18,834 nucleotides of DNA, taken from NCBI GenBank assembly GCA_024278285.1, contig JAJRTM010000240.1:1-18834 (forward strand), read 5' to 3'. The translations under genes and the position numbers were made by a program. Shown here in pieces: positions 7,841-17,300 of this stretch. The number at the start of each line of letters is the position of its first letter. The first letter of the stretch is position 1. Source of the stretch: Planctomycetota bacterium (lineage in GTDB: Bacteria > Planctomycetota > Planctomycetia > Planctomycetales > Planctomycetaceae). The notes under the pieces were generated by a model. That model made no database searches. It was not told the origin of the DNA and saw nothing but the letters and a program-made list of their open reading frames with translations.

Positions 7841-8596
7841 ATGGTCAGTTCATTGATGAAGTATCGTAGTCCCGAAACAACACTGCCAATGGTCTGCGGA
7901 ATTTCGTTGGCGTTGTTATTGATGTTAATTCCTGATGCGGCGTTGGCGCAAAAAAACTCTTCTTCCTCTCGCGGTACCAACACAGTCGCATTGGAGAAAA
8001 AAGTAGCAGATGCAGAAACGTCTTTTATGAAAACGGCTGCAGATGTTGCGCGTGACTATGAAGATTTGGGAGAACTGGAAAAGGCTCAGGAGGTTCTAAG
8101 AAAAATTCTAAGTCTTCAGCCCGGGTTGGAAAAGGTGAGAGATAAAATTAAAGAACTGGAAGATATTCGCTTAGGAAAAAATGAGATTTTACTGGATATC
8201 GATCCGGGAAAAGGTTGGGTTGTGACGGGTGTTGGAGTGAAGAAGGGAAATAAAATTCGCTTTCTTTCCGATGGCGAATGCCGAATATTAATCTCGCAGC
8301 GAATCGATACAGAAGGATTCCCTTCTGATGATGTCAAGCAGGATCTTGTAGCCGGGGTTCCCTTGGGAGCTTTGATGGGAGTGATCGTCAATGGAAATGT
8401 TAAAGAGAAAAGAAAAGAAAAAAACAAACCGGGGACTCCATTTCTGATCGGAAAAAAAAGTGAAATCGCTGCCTCGCAGGATGGTCAACTTTTGGTACGA
8501 ATGAATGTGCCTCCTGGAAGTAAGTGTACCGGTAGAATTCGTTTGAAAATATCTGGCGATATCCTGATCCCCAGTAAAGGCAGTAGCGGGAAATGA
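7841..8596 (+). CDS. Secreted PA-IL/LecA-like domain protein
   Basis: From the ATG at 7841, which has an AAAGG ribosome-binding site eight bases upstream, the product has 251 residues. An earlier in-frame TTG at 7796 would add 15 and spoil the signal peptide. Residues 1-36 form a Sec signal with a hydrophobic core (ISLALLLMLI) and a likely cleavage after DAALA. A charged helical region (about 47-112) includes a single TPR-like helix pair around KAQEVLRKILSLQPG. Residues 115-247 resemble the jelly-roll domain of the galactose lectin PA-IL/LecA: GWVVTGVGVKKGNKIRF, PLGALMGVI, PFLIGK and DGQLLVRMN. The calcium and sugar-binding loop of LecA is not recognisable, so lectin activity is uncertain. 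It overlaps proB by four bases (ATGA), implying translational coupling. Confidence 0.8.
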   Translation: MVSSLMKYRSPETTLPMVCGISLALLLMLIPDAALAQKNSSSSRGTNTVALEKKVADAETSFMKTAADVARDYEDLGELEKAQEVLRKILSLQPGLEKVRDKIKELEDIRLGKNEILLDIDPGKGWVVTGVGVKKGNKIRFLSDGECRILISQRIDTEGFPSDDVKQDLVAGVPLGALMGVIVNGNVKEKRKEKNKPGTPFLIGKKSEIAASQDGQLLVRMNVPPGSKCTGRIRLKISGDILIPSKGSSGK

Positions 8597-9786
8597 GTGA
8601 TCTGGTCCGAAAAGAACTGGCAGAGACTGCAAAAACATTTGTGGTGAAAATTGGGACCAATGTCCTTTCCGATGACAACTTAGCATTGGACCCCAAACGG
8701 ATTACCCAACTGGCACAACAAGTCGATGCGTTACGCACAGCCGGGAAGCGGGTTGTACTGGTTTCAAGCGGTTCGATCGGGGCAGGGATGACGCTGCTCG
8801 GTTTAACGAAACGTCCCAAAGAACTGCCTCATCTTCAAGCGGTTGCTGCAACCGGGCAGGCTCATTTAATTGGTCTGTACGATCAGGCGTTTCGTCAGCA
8901 CGGATACCACGCGGCTCAGCTATTATTAACGAATGACGATTTCAGAGATCGGTCACGGTATCTGAATATCCGCAATACGCTACGAACCTTGTTTGAATAC
9001 GGTTCGGTCCCGATTGTTAACGAGAACGATACAGTTAGTATTGATGAAATCCGTCCGTTGTCGAAATCGAACAGTGCAAGAACTTCGAATTCAAGCAGAA
9101 GCCGGGGGAGTAAATTCAGCGATAACGATCAACTCGCTGCAATGGTGATGAATTTGCTTGATGAACCGCTGTTGGTCATTCTTTCCGTCATTGATGGTCT
9201 TTACGATGGCGACCCGGCTTCATCGAACAGCAAGCTTATTCCATTGGTCGAGCAGTGGGACGATTCTTTGTACGATTGCGTCAGCAGTGATCAAAGTTCG
9301 TTGGGGACAGGCGGGATGGAATCGAAATTGACTGCGGTAAAAAAAGCGGTTTCGGTGGGAGAAAATGTCATTCTGGCAAACGGCTTGGATGACGATGTCC
9401 TCGGCAAGATCGTCCGTGGAGAAAATGTAGGGACCGCATTTCTGGCAAGAGGAAAATCGATTCCCGCCTGGAAAAGGTGGATCGGTTTCACGGTTACACC
9501 TACGGGCGGGTTTCTTGTTGATGCCGGGGCGATGAAGGCGGTGGTTGAATCTGGAAAATCGCTGCTTCCGATTGGCGTGAAAGAAATTTGCGGAAGTTTC
9601 GAAATGGGCGAAGTCGTTTCTGTATTCGATGAGAAGGGAAATGAATTTGCTCGCGGGTTATCCAATTACGATTCAAAACAGGCGCACTTTTTGAAAGGCT
9701 GTCGAAAAGCAGATATCGCAGAAAAGCTAGGCAGCATCCCCTTCACCGAAGCAATTCACCGAGACAATCTGGTGATTACGCATTGA
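8593..9786 (+). CDS. proB: Glutamate 5-kinase
   Basis: ProB phosphorylates glutamate to glutamyl 5-phosphate, the first and feedback-inhibited step of proline synthesis. The 397-residue product has an amino-acid kinase domain (about 10-280). It shows FVVKIGTNVL with the phosphate-binding lysine, VSSGSIGAG, the NENDTVSIDEI substrate loop (143-153), FSDNDQLAA (175-183), VIDGLYDGDP and GTGGMESKL. A C-terminal PUA domain (about 300-385) begins after WKRWIG. Between DEI and FSDND lies an extra serine- and arginine-rich stretch of about 20 residues (154-174) that most ProB proteins lack. The start codon overlaps the stop of the lectin-like gene. Neither proA nor obg is adjacent. Confidence 0.95.
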   Translation: MSDLVRKELAETAKTFVVKIGTNVLSDDNLALDPKRITQLAQQVDALRTAGKRVVLVSSGSIGAGMTLLGLTKRPKELPHLQAVAATGQAHLIGLYDQAFRQHGYHAAQLLLTNDDFRDRSRYLNIRNTLRTLFEYGSVPIVNENDTVSIDEIRPLSKSNSARTSNSSRSRGSKFSDNDQLAAMVMNLLDEPLLVILSVIDGLYDGDPASSNSKLIPLVEQWDDSLYDCVSSDQSSLGTGGMESKLTAVKKAVSVGENVILANGLDDDVLGKIVRGENVGTAFLARGKSIPAWKRWIGFTVTPTGGFLVDAGAMKAVVESGKSLLPIGVKEICGSFEMGEVVSVFDEKGNEFARGLSNYDSKQAHFLKGCRKADIAEKLGSIPFTEAIHRDNLVITH

Positions 9787-9894
9787 ATTCGATTTTCAAA
9801 ATATGACACGAAATTTCCGTTTGTCAAAACCTGCATTATTCACGATGGGTACATCTAATTGTGTGGCATTCGATAGGTGAATGCTATAGATTTT

Positions 9895-10024
9895 GTAACT
9901 ATTCAGCAGAGGGTGGCTGAGGACATCTCATTGCATCTGGGGGCAAATTGTCACCAGCCGTATTGTCAATTGTTCACACTGCTTCCGACAATTTGTCCCC
10001 AGCCACCCATCACTGAATGGTTAC
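9895..10024. mobile_element. 130-bp MITE-like inverted-repeat element
   Basis: The ends 9895-9925 and 9994-10024 are 31-bp imperfect inverted repeats (25 of 31 match), running inward from gtaac to ggaca. A second internal pair, ggggcaaattgtc at 9940-9952 and its near-complement at 9987-10000, extends the hairpin. No coding content is present. It occupies about half of the 274-base gap between proB and the glycosidase-like gene and ends 36 bases before that gene's ATG. A solo end of the same family lies at 5560-5589. Confidence 0.65.
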
Positions 10025-10060
10025 TCGATTTTATTCCTTCTGGGTTAGGAATTTGTAACC

Positions 10061-11149
10061 ATGTTGTTGCTTCGCTTAACTGCTGCTTGTTTTCTTGGTC
10101 TGTTATGTGTGAGTTTGCCTGCTGCGGATAAAACATCCGAGCGAGCTTTTCGTATGGGGTTCACAGGGTTTCCACACGACATCACCTTGCACGCAGTAAT
10201 TGAAGCCCGCAAGTTCTGCCGCGATAATGGCGACATCATTGCCCACCATATTGAAGGCGTTGCCTGGACCGAGTGTTTGCAGAACAAGCCATTTCCAAAG
10301 AAACGATTGATCGACTGGAAGGGAAAAAAGGAAGCTGGCACTAAAAAAGGAAAAGTTTATCTGGCAATTTCTCCTGGTCGCGGCAGCCTGCAACTGCTTG
10401 AAGATTGCCAGCCTATTGCAAAAGAACTGCAAGGAAAGCCTTACGACGACCCGCTAGTTATGAAAACTTACCTTGCCTATTGTCGGCGCATGATTGAGAT
10501 TTTCGATCCGGATTATCTGGCAATCGGAATTGAGGTAAACGATATTTACAAAGATGCTGGCAGTGATGTCTGGAAAGCGTATGTCGGGCTGCATAAACAC
10601 GTTTACAAAGCGTTGAAACGTGAACACAAAGACCTCCCCATTTTTGCTTCTGCAACGCTACACAACATGCTCGTTGTGAGGGGAAAGAAACGTAAGGAGT
10701 ATGTCGATGCCTTCTCGCAGATTATGCCATACTGCGATTATGTTGCAGTAAGTTACTACCCGTTTATTCAAGCAGGCACAACTGAAACGGATAAAGCATT
10801 GAGGTGGCTGAGCGATTCGTTTGGCAAGTACAATAAACCGTTTGCATTTGTAGAAACAGGCGAAGCGGCTCAGGAACTAACACTTCCCAGTTCTGGCCAA
10901 AAGATTAGCGGAACAGCCGAGAAGCAACGTCAGTTTATGATTCAATTACTCTTATTCGCAGAAACCCACGATACAAAATTCGTTGTCTGGTTTATTCATC
11001 GCGATTACGATGCCATGTGGGATAAAATTAAGAAGTATGTTCCCGAAGTGTTCATGGTGTGGCGCGACTGCGGCCTGCTTGATGAAGATGGCAAGCAACG
11101 CCCAGCATTTAGTATCTGGGAAAAGTATTTCAATAAATCGCTGAAATAA
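10061..11149 (+). CDS. Secreted TIM-barrel glycoside hydrolase-like protein
   Basis: The 362-residue product starts with a signal peptide (LLLRLTAACFLGLLCVSLPAA, likely cleaved near residues 21-22) and then looks like a clan GH-A (beta/alpha)8 barrel. The strand-4 motif DYLAIGIEVND (151-161) places E158 as the putative acid/base. VAVSYYPF (228-235) is typical of the strand-6 region in these barrels. KPFAFVETGEA (259-269) gives E265 as the putative nucleophile. I do not recognise the GH family; GH53-like endo-galactanases are the closest resemblance by eye. A weak TAGGA ribosome-binding site lies ten bases before the ATG. It probably acts outside the cytoplasm on a plant, algal or self-made polysaccharide. 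Its stop codon directly abuts the stop of the convergent FHA-like gene. Confidence 0.75.
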   Translation: MLLLRLTAACFLGLLCVSLPAADKTSERAFRMGFTGFPHDITLHAVIEARKFCRDNGDIIAHHIEGVAWTECLQNKPFPKKRLIDWKGKKEAGTKKGKVYLAISPGRGSLQLLEDCQPIAKELQGKPYDDPLVMKTYLAYCRRMIEIFDPDYLAIGIEVNDIYKDAGSDVWKAYVGLHKHVYKALKREHKDLPIFASATLHNMLVVRGKKRKEYVDAFSQIMPYCDYVAVSYYPFIQAGTTETDKALRWLSDSFGKYNKPFAFVETGEAAQELTLPSSGQKISGTAEKQRQFMIQLLLFAETHDTKFVVWFIHRDYDAMWDKIKKYVPEVFMVWRDCGLLDEDGKQRPAFSIWEKYFNKSLK

Positions 11150-11674
11150 TCAAGCGATCTTTCGAGTCTCTTTGCTTTGCTGTTCGTCTTCAAGTTCCAA
11201 CTGGTCGATCAATTCCAATTCTCTTTCGATGCGAGAGACAAGTTGCAAAGCGGTCAACTCATCAATTTTTTCAGGAACTGGCGGAATCAGCGATTGTGGT
11301 TTTGAATGAGTTGGCTGTTGGGCCACTTCTTGAACCTCTTCCGGAGTCGCGCGCAAAACATGTTCAACCTGATCAATCAGGAATTCAAATTCATACGCGC
11401 CCAGATTGAGTTTGTCACCTGGTTGCAAAATCGCAAACTGTTGCTTGGTGCCATTGACAAGCATCGCCGGTTCGCTGTGCAAGGCTTCAATTTGATATCC
11501 CCCCTGCACTTGATGCACAATCGCGTAGACCATTGGGATGTTACCTGCTGAAAGTTGGAGCTGACAGCAACTGCCTGCACCAATCAGAAAACGATCCGAT
11601 TCAATCGCGCGAAATGGGAATTTCGTTTTACCGCGAGTGATTCTTAAAAGAGGTTTGCTGATCTTGACTTTCAT
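11150..11674 (-). CDS. Degenerate FHA-domain protein
   Basis: From the ATG at 11672-11674 the product has 174 residues; an upstream in-frame GTG at 11722 would give 190. Residues about 8-102 follow the beta-sandwich pattern of forkhead-associated domains: RFLIGAGSCCQLQL, AIVHQVQGGYQIEAL, AMLVNG and LQPGDKLNLGAYEFEFL. FHA domains normally bind phosphothreonine through conserved Arg, Ser, His and Asn. Here the His (H54) and the NG pair (N74) remain, while the GR position reads GAG and the Ser is absent, so phosphopeptide binding is doubtful. The C-terminal 70 residues are acidic and probably helical (IERELELIDQLELEDEQQ), suggesting a coiled coil or interaction tail. No protein kinase gene is adjacent. 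Confidence 0.68.
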   Translation of the reverse strand: MKVKISKPLLRITRGKTKFPFRAIESDRFLIGAGSCCQLQLSAGNIPMVYAIVHQVQGGYQIEALHSEPAMLVNGTKQQFAILQPGDKLNLGAYEFEFLIDQVEHVLRATPEEVQEVAQQPTHSKPQSLIPPVPEKIDELTALQLVSRIERELELIDQLELEDEQQSKETRKIA

Positions 11675-11752
11675 CGCACTCTTTTTCTTTTCGATAGACA
11701 ACAACTTAAATTGGGGAAGCACCTTTGCCTCTCATTCTATTTTCGACACGCA

Positions 11753-12001
11753 TTACCTTTCAGGCTGGCAAAGTTTGACCATATTACCATCCTGATGAAT
11801 ATCCCCGCAATCTGAAAAACGATCACCTACCCTGCGGCATCTGGGGAGTCTGCGAAGCATGAGCGGGATACGTAAGGAATTCACCTTGCAAGCCAATAAA
11901 TCGTATGAATCTAATACATTTTGAGGGATAAGACTCATTTTCGGCCTCTTGTCTGAAAGGATAAGTACAAAAGTTACGATGATAACGAAAATGACGCTCA
12001 T
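11753..12001 (-). CDS. Possible small membrane protein
   Basis: This short frame (82 residues) begins with a hydrophobic stretch (SVIFVIIVTFVLIL, 2-15) that could be a membrane anchor, followed by a basic, cysteine-containing tail. I recognise no family. The ribosome-binding site is weak, and the upstream DNA gives no strong promoter. It is the only plausible gene in the gap 11675-12123. It may equally be a chance frame. Confidence 0.28.
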   Translation of the reverse strand: MSVIFVIIVTFVLILSDKRPKMSLIPQNVLDSYDLLACKVNSLRIPLMLRRLPRCRRVGDRFSDCGDIHQDGNMVKLCQPER

Positions 12002-12123
12002 TCCGATTAGGTAAGATATCCGATACTCAAAAAAAGGGACTACTCGTGGAGTCCCCTCGCAAGATTATACATCTTTTCTAAATTTCCTGTTTTGTGTGTT
12101 ATTGCTGTGGAGCATGAAGTTTG

Positions 12124-14109
12124 ATGGACATCCAGAAGCAACTCCAGCAAGGGATGGTTCTGCATCAGCAGGGAAAGCTGGATTCTGCTGCTAGCATTTA
12201 TGATGAAATACTGCATATTTCGCAGGATCAACCGAACGCGTTGCACCTTCGTGCGCTGGTCCAACAGCAACAGGGCAAGCTGGAATTAGCGATTGGGATG
12301 ATTCATCGCGCCTTACGAAACGCCCCGTATTCTGGGTTGATGCACTACGATCTGGGCATCATTTATCGCGAAACCAAACAGTACGAACAGGCGATCAATT
12401 CCTTCCAGACGGCGATTCAACTTGATCCGCAACTGGAAATTGCGGTCCAGATGCTGGGGGAAACCTTGGTTGAATCTTCCCGGTATAAAGACGCTGTTAC
12501 TTTCTTTTCCAGCTTAATAAAACAACGTCCGCAGGAGGTGAGTCTTTACAGTCAATTGGCGACGGCGCAGAAGCAATCTGGCCAACTGGTTGAAGCAGAA
12601 TCGACAATGAAAATGTCGCTGCAAATAAGCCCCGATAATCACCAGGCCTACAACGAATTGGGAGCCATTTTATGGGAACAAAAAAAGTTGAAGCAAGCAG
12701 CCAATGCTTTTGAGACTGCGATAGAATTACAGCCCAAAAATGCGAGTGCCTGGTCGAACCTGGGGGCAGTTTTACATGAATTGAAAAAATGCTCAAAAGC
12801 AAAAACAGTGCTGATGCAGGCGGTTGAATTAAACCCTACATTCGCAGGAGCCCATTTCAATCTTGCTAATGTTATTAGAGATTCAGACGATTTTGAAGAA
12901 GCTGTCGTCCATTATCAGCTTGCGATAAAATATGATCCCGATTCGGTTGATTTCCGTATTAATTATGTCACAACGCTCAATAATTTAGGGCAGTTTGAAG
13001 AGTCTGCCAGGCAGTGCAGGGAAATCATCAAAATAGATCCGCAGTACACATCTGCTTATTATGCACTCTTTACCTTTAACGCTGAGACGGTGACTGAGGA
13101 AGAAGTACGCAAACTTGATGAGCTGCTCGCGAATTCCGAGCTTTCTGATCGAGACAAACGGGAAGCTTATTTCAGCCTGGGGAAATACTTCGATAAACGA
13201 GAACAGTACGACAACGCTTTTTCGTGCTTTGATACAGCAAATCGACTTGATGAACGTCATGGAAAGTTCGATCCTCGCAAACTGACCGATATGGTTGATG
13301 GCATGATCGAAACCTTTCAGCAGCATTCTCACAAACTGAGCCAACTGGAAGGTTCTCAATCTCGAAAACCAATTTTCATTTTAGGAATGCCTCGTTCCGG
13401 CTCAACGCTGATTGATCAAATACTGACTTCACATTCGCAGGTCAACGGGGCTGGTGAATTTGCGGGAATTCGTACAATACTCGAACATTTTCTGAAACCG
13501 ATTTCGGACAGCTCTTTGGAATATCCTCATACGCTGGCTCAGCTTACTACTGAGCAACTGCAGGAAATCAGTCAGGAATACTTGAGGTTGCTTGTAAAAC
13601 ATGCAGGGGATGCAGATTACATTACCGACAAAATGCCCAACAATGCTTTTCATCTTGGGTTGATCAATTTAATGTTTCCCAACGCGACCATCATTTATAC
13701 GGGACGTAATCCACTTGATATTTGTCTTTCCTGTTTCTTTCAAAACTTCTCTGCCTTTCACGAATTCAGTTTCGATTTACGTACCACTGGCAAATTTTAT
13801 CGTGAACACGCCCGGTTTATTTCATTCTGGAAGCAGCTACTTCCCGGTCGAATACAGACCATTGAATACGAAAAACTGGTCGAAAATCAGGAAGCGGAAA
13901 CGCATCGGTTAATTGAAGAGGTATGTGGCCTTGCGTGGGAAGAAGATTGCTTGCGGTTTCATCAGAATAAGCGAGCCGTCAACACGGCTTCGCTCTGGCA
14001 GGTTCGGCAGCCGATGTATCAAAAATCAGTTTCAAAATGGAAGAAGTATGCAACACATTTAGAACCACTTTTAGAAGAACTGGGGATGCAGGATTCATCT
14101 GCCGCTTAG
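12124..14109 (+). CDS. TPR-repeat sulfotransferase
   Basis: The 661-residue product joins about ten tetratricopeptide repeats (about 4-335; GKLDSAASIYDEILHI and ASAWSNLGAVLHELKK are examples) to a C-terminal sulfotransferase domain (about 412-655). The domain moves sulfate from PAPS to a hydroxyl or amine. The 5'-phosphosulfate loop is FILGMPRSGSTLIDQIL, with R424, S425, G426 and S427. The 3'-phosphate site is YTGRNPLDICLSCFF, with R528 and S536. The VNGAGEF and YITDKMPNN segments match the Sulfotransfer_3-like group that includes protein tyrosine sulfotransferases. There is no signal peptide, so it should act in the cytoplasm or at the inner membrane face. The ATG at 12124 is preceded by an in-frame TTG and by GGAG about 12 bases upstream. 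The acceptor is unknown; the TPRs could bind a protein acceptor. Confidence 0.88.
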   Translation: MDIQKQLQQGMVLHQQGKLDSAASIYDEILHISQDQPNALHLRALVQQQQGKLELAIGMIHRALRNAPYSGLMHYDLGIIYRETKQYEQAINSFQTAIQLDPQLEIAVQMLGETLVESSRYKDAVTFFSSLIKQRPQEVSLYSQLATAQKQSGQLVEAESTMKMSLQISPDNHQAYNELGAILWEQKKLKQAANAFETAIELQPKNASAWSNLGAVLHELKKCSKAKTVLMQAVELNPTFAGAHFNLANVIRDSDDFEEAVVHYQLAIKYDPDSVDFRINYVTTLNNLGQFEESARQCREIIKIDPQYTSAYYALFTFNAETVTEEEVRKLDELLANSELSDRDKREAYFSLGKYFDKREQYDNAFSCFDTANRLDERHGKFDPRKLTDMVDGMIETFQQHSHKLSQLEGSQSRKPIFILGMPRSGSTLIDQILTSHSQVNGAGEFAGIRTILEHFLKPISDSSLEYPHTLAQLTTEQLQEISQEYLRLLVKHAGDADYITDKMPNNAFHLGLINLMFPNATIIYTGRNPLDICLSCFFQNFSAFHEFSFDLRTTGKFYREHARFISFWKQLLPGRIQTIEYEKLVENQEAETHRLIEEVCGLAWEEDCLRFHQNKRAVNTASLWQVRQPMYQKSVSKWKKYATHLEPLLEELGMQDSSAA

Positions 14110-14374
14110 GACCACTCGAACAATTATTGATGCATTATATGAACTCAACAGCAAACAAAATCAGCCGCATGGCGCTAGCCGCGGTTCTGATGTGTTCCCT
14201 GTGGTGGATCATCTCTGGTTTACTGATGAACGGCGGCTAGCGCCTTGCCGCTAATAACAAATTGAAATCGGACAGTCATTGTTCGAGCGATACTTAGTTC
14301 TCTGTAAGGTGCATCGTGACGCATCCTACGGTTTTATTCACATTTATTTTTATAGGATAGCGAGGGCAAGGACG
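14110..14374. other. Spacer between the two TPR genes, filled by repeats
   Basis: The 265-base spacer holds the inverted-repeat element at 14163-14252 and a small imperfect palindrome near 14303-14328 (gtaaggtgc to cgcatcctac). An open frame continues upstream of my chosen start for the next gene. Its N-terminal residues derive from this palindrome and look non-coding. No terminator with a T-run is visible, so readthrough from the first gene to the second is possible. Confidence 0.5.
14163..14252. mobile_element. 90-bp MITE-like inverted-repeat element
   Basis: The ends 14163-14187 and 14228-14252 match in inverted orientation at 22 of 25 positions around the core ggcgctagccgc, itself a near-palindrome. 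The interior is only about 40 bases and cannot code for a transposase. It sits between two functionally related genes. Confidence 0.6.
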
Positions 14375-17300
14375 TTGGCTCGCAAGACAAAAAACAAAAA
14401 CAGTAAAAAGAATCGCAGCCGCTCTGGTACAGGGCGAGGGCCGCGACCTCATATCTCTTTGGATGGAGATATTTTCCTGAGCGCGGTGCAAATGCACCAG
14501 CAGGGAAAATTCGATCAGGCGAAGCAGATTTACGAAAAAATCCTGGCTGAAGATCCAAATCATGCAGAAGCGATTCATCTGCTCGGTTTGATTCAGCATC
14601 AACAGGGCGAGCATGCCGAGGCGATTGCGAAAATTGAACGCGCTCTCGAATTGAAGCCCGATGCGGTTCTGTTTCGTAAGAATCTTGCCTCTGTTTATCG
14701 TTCTGCGGGAGATTTCGAAAAAGCGAAACGGCTTTGTGATGACGTTTTAACGCTTGAGCCAAATGAGCCTGTTGTTCTTTCGTTGTTGGCGAAAATTCAT
14801 GAACAGGAAGGAAACTGGGCGGAGGCAATCGGCTTATTGAAGCAGGCGATATCGACAGAATCGGAATCGGTTGACTTAATCGAATTGACAATCAGTCTGG
14901 GAGATTGTTATTCCAGTCTGGGAAATCGGCAGTTATCGATAGAGTGTTTTCAATCGGTCCTTGAAGTGGAACCAAAGCACCTGGTGGCAACGCATAACCT
15001 GGCACGCGAGCTTCATTTTCTGGATCAGGTGGATGAAGCGGAGAAGTATTATCTGCAAACATTGGAGATCGACCCCAATTGTGCTTCGGCGTTAAATAAT
15101 CTGGGTGTGATTTATCAGTCTCAGGCGAAATTCGAAAAAGCGAAACAGTGTGCAGAGAAGGCGTACCAACTCCAACCGTCGCTGGCTGATGTCCATAATA
15201 ATTTAGCGAACATTTACGAATGCCTGGGAGACGACTCTCGTTGTCGGGAAATGTTTGAACAAGCGATTGCGTTGCGACCAGATTATCCGGAGGCTCAGCA
15301 CTCTCGTGCACAGCTCGATTTGCGTGAAGGGAATTTTGCTCTCGGTTGGGATCGGTATCAATGGCGACATAAGAAGAAAGATCACGATCATCGCTACTTC
15401 GCTCATCAAATTTGGAAAGGCGAACCACTTGATACAAAGCGACTGCTTGTTTACAGCGAACAAGGCGTGGGTGATCTGATCATGTTTGCAACCTGTCTGC
15501 CTGATATGTTGCAGCGAGTCAAGCATGTGACCATCGAAGTGGACTCCAGGCTTGTTTCGTTGTTTCAGCGATCATTTCCTGAAGCAGATGTTATTGCCAG
15601 AGCCACCGTGCAAACGAGTGAGCCAATGACAATTGCAGGAGTTGACTTACAAACTTCACTTGCAGATCTTCCTCGGTACTTCCGTAATTCTGAACATGAT
15701 TTTCCGCGGCAACAACAAATATTGGTACCAGAGCCAACCGCGTGTGAAATCTGGAAGAGACGGTATGACACGCTGGGAGAAGGTCTTAAAGTTGGTATTT
15801 CGTGGTTTGGCGGCAAGAATTTGGAGTTGCAGACACGCCGGTCGATTCCGCTGGAAAAGTGGGAATCGATTTTAAAAATGCCGAATGTGCATTTTATCAA
15901 TCTGCAATATGGCGATTCAGCAGAACTGCTTCGAAATGTGAAACAGAAATATGGCGTTACGATTCATGATTGGGAAGAGTCTGATCCGCTCAAAGACCTT
16001 GACGATTTCACGGCTCAACTGGCAGAACTTGATCTTGTTATTTCGATTGATAATGCGACGGTTCATTTTGCGGGCGGGGTTGGTGTGCCGACCTGGTGCT
16101 TGCTGAATAAACTGCCCGACTGGCGATGGATGCTGGAACGCGAACAATCACAATGGTATCGCAGTTGCAAATTATTGCGTCAACAAACGCAAGGTGACTG
16201 GAGTTCTGTTCTTGCAAAAGTGAAAACAGATTTGCAAACTCTGGCAGATAAATGCTTGCTGCCGAAGTTGAGCGTTGCAGAACCGACGGCTACCTCAAAT
16301 TCAAATCATGTGATAAAAACAAAACCACGTTGCGCAATCATTTCGCCGATTGGGCCGGGGCATGAAGCGATTTATCAGGCAGCTTCAAATTCAATTCGTT
16401 CTGCCTGCGAAAGATCAGCAGGACCATTTCAGGAAATTATTCCGTTTCGCATAGATGATTCACAAGGTCAGATCGGGCGTTCTAAAGCCAGAAATGCAGC
16501 AGTGCAACAAGCGGCCCGGCAGGGGATTGAATGGGTCTTCTTTCTTGATGCAGATGATATGCTGGTCCCCGATATTTTTACAAATGTCGAGCCGTATCTT
16601 GATAATTACGATGCTATCTGGGGGCAGATATTCAGTTTTGATGATGGTTCCAATGGCGCACAATACAGGGAAGGACAATTGGGTATTACAGATCGCTTTG
16701 CAGATATTTTGAATAACGATCCGTATTTCACCCTGCAGATGGGACATTTTGTTCGCACGGAAGTGGCGTTGGCAAATCCGTTCGATGAACAGATGGATGT
16801 GGGCGAAGACTTCGAGTATTACCTGCGTGTCTGGGAGAAGCATCGCTGTATTAAACTGGGAGTGCCTTTGTTTGCGAACCGGCGAGGATTGCATTCAAGC
16901 GGACCGCGTTCTGCAACGGGAAAAGATTGGACAATTGTTGTTAATGATTTACTGCAACAATACCGAAACAAGAACAACGCTTCTTCTGCGATGATGCAAA
17001 AATCGCAAAACGAAATAAAACAGCAACCTGTGCCAACTCCGCATGCACTCAGTACATCCCAATCGCCAACACACGTCCAAAGGGGGATGAAACTGGCGAT
17101 TTATGGGATGATGCGGAGTGGCACAACGTTGCTTTGTGATAAGTTGACGGTCCCCGGAAAAGGAATTGTCCTGCTGGAACCGAACATTCATTTGGGTGGT
17201 GGCTCGGAACATCTACGCAAGCAACTCGAAACATTCGGCATCTCCATTTCACAGCAAGATTGGCAAACTGGCACCAGTGAGCAATCATTTTCGCAGTTTT

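Noticed and set aside
14279..14374. N-terminal extension of the five-domain protein from an earlier TTG
   Set aside because: The extension is encoded across a palindromic repeat, resembles no TPR sequence and lacks a ribosome-binding site. The TTG at 14375 is better placed.
14334..15437. Long minus-strand open frames (185 and 181 residues) opposite the start of the five-domain gene
   Set aside because: They show no recognisable family or ribosome-binding site, while the plus strand encodes clear TPR repeats. They are antisense shadows.
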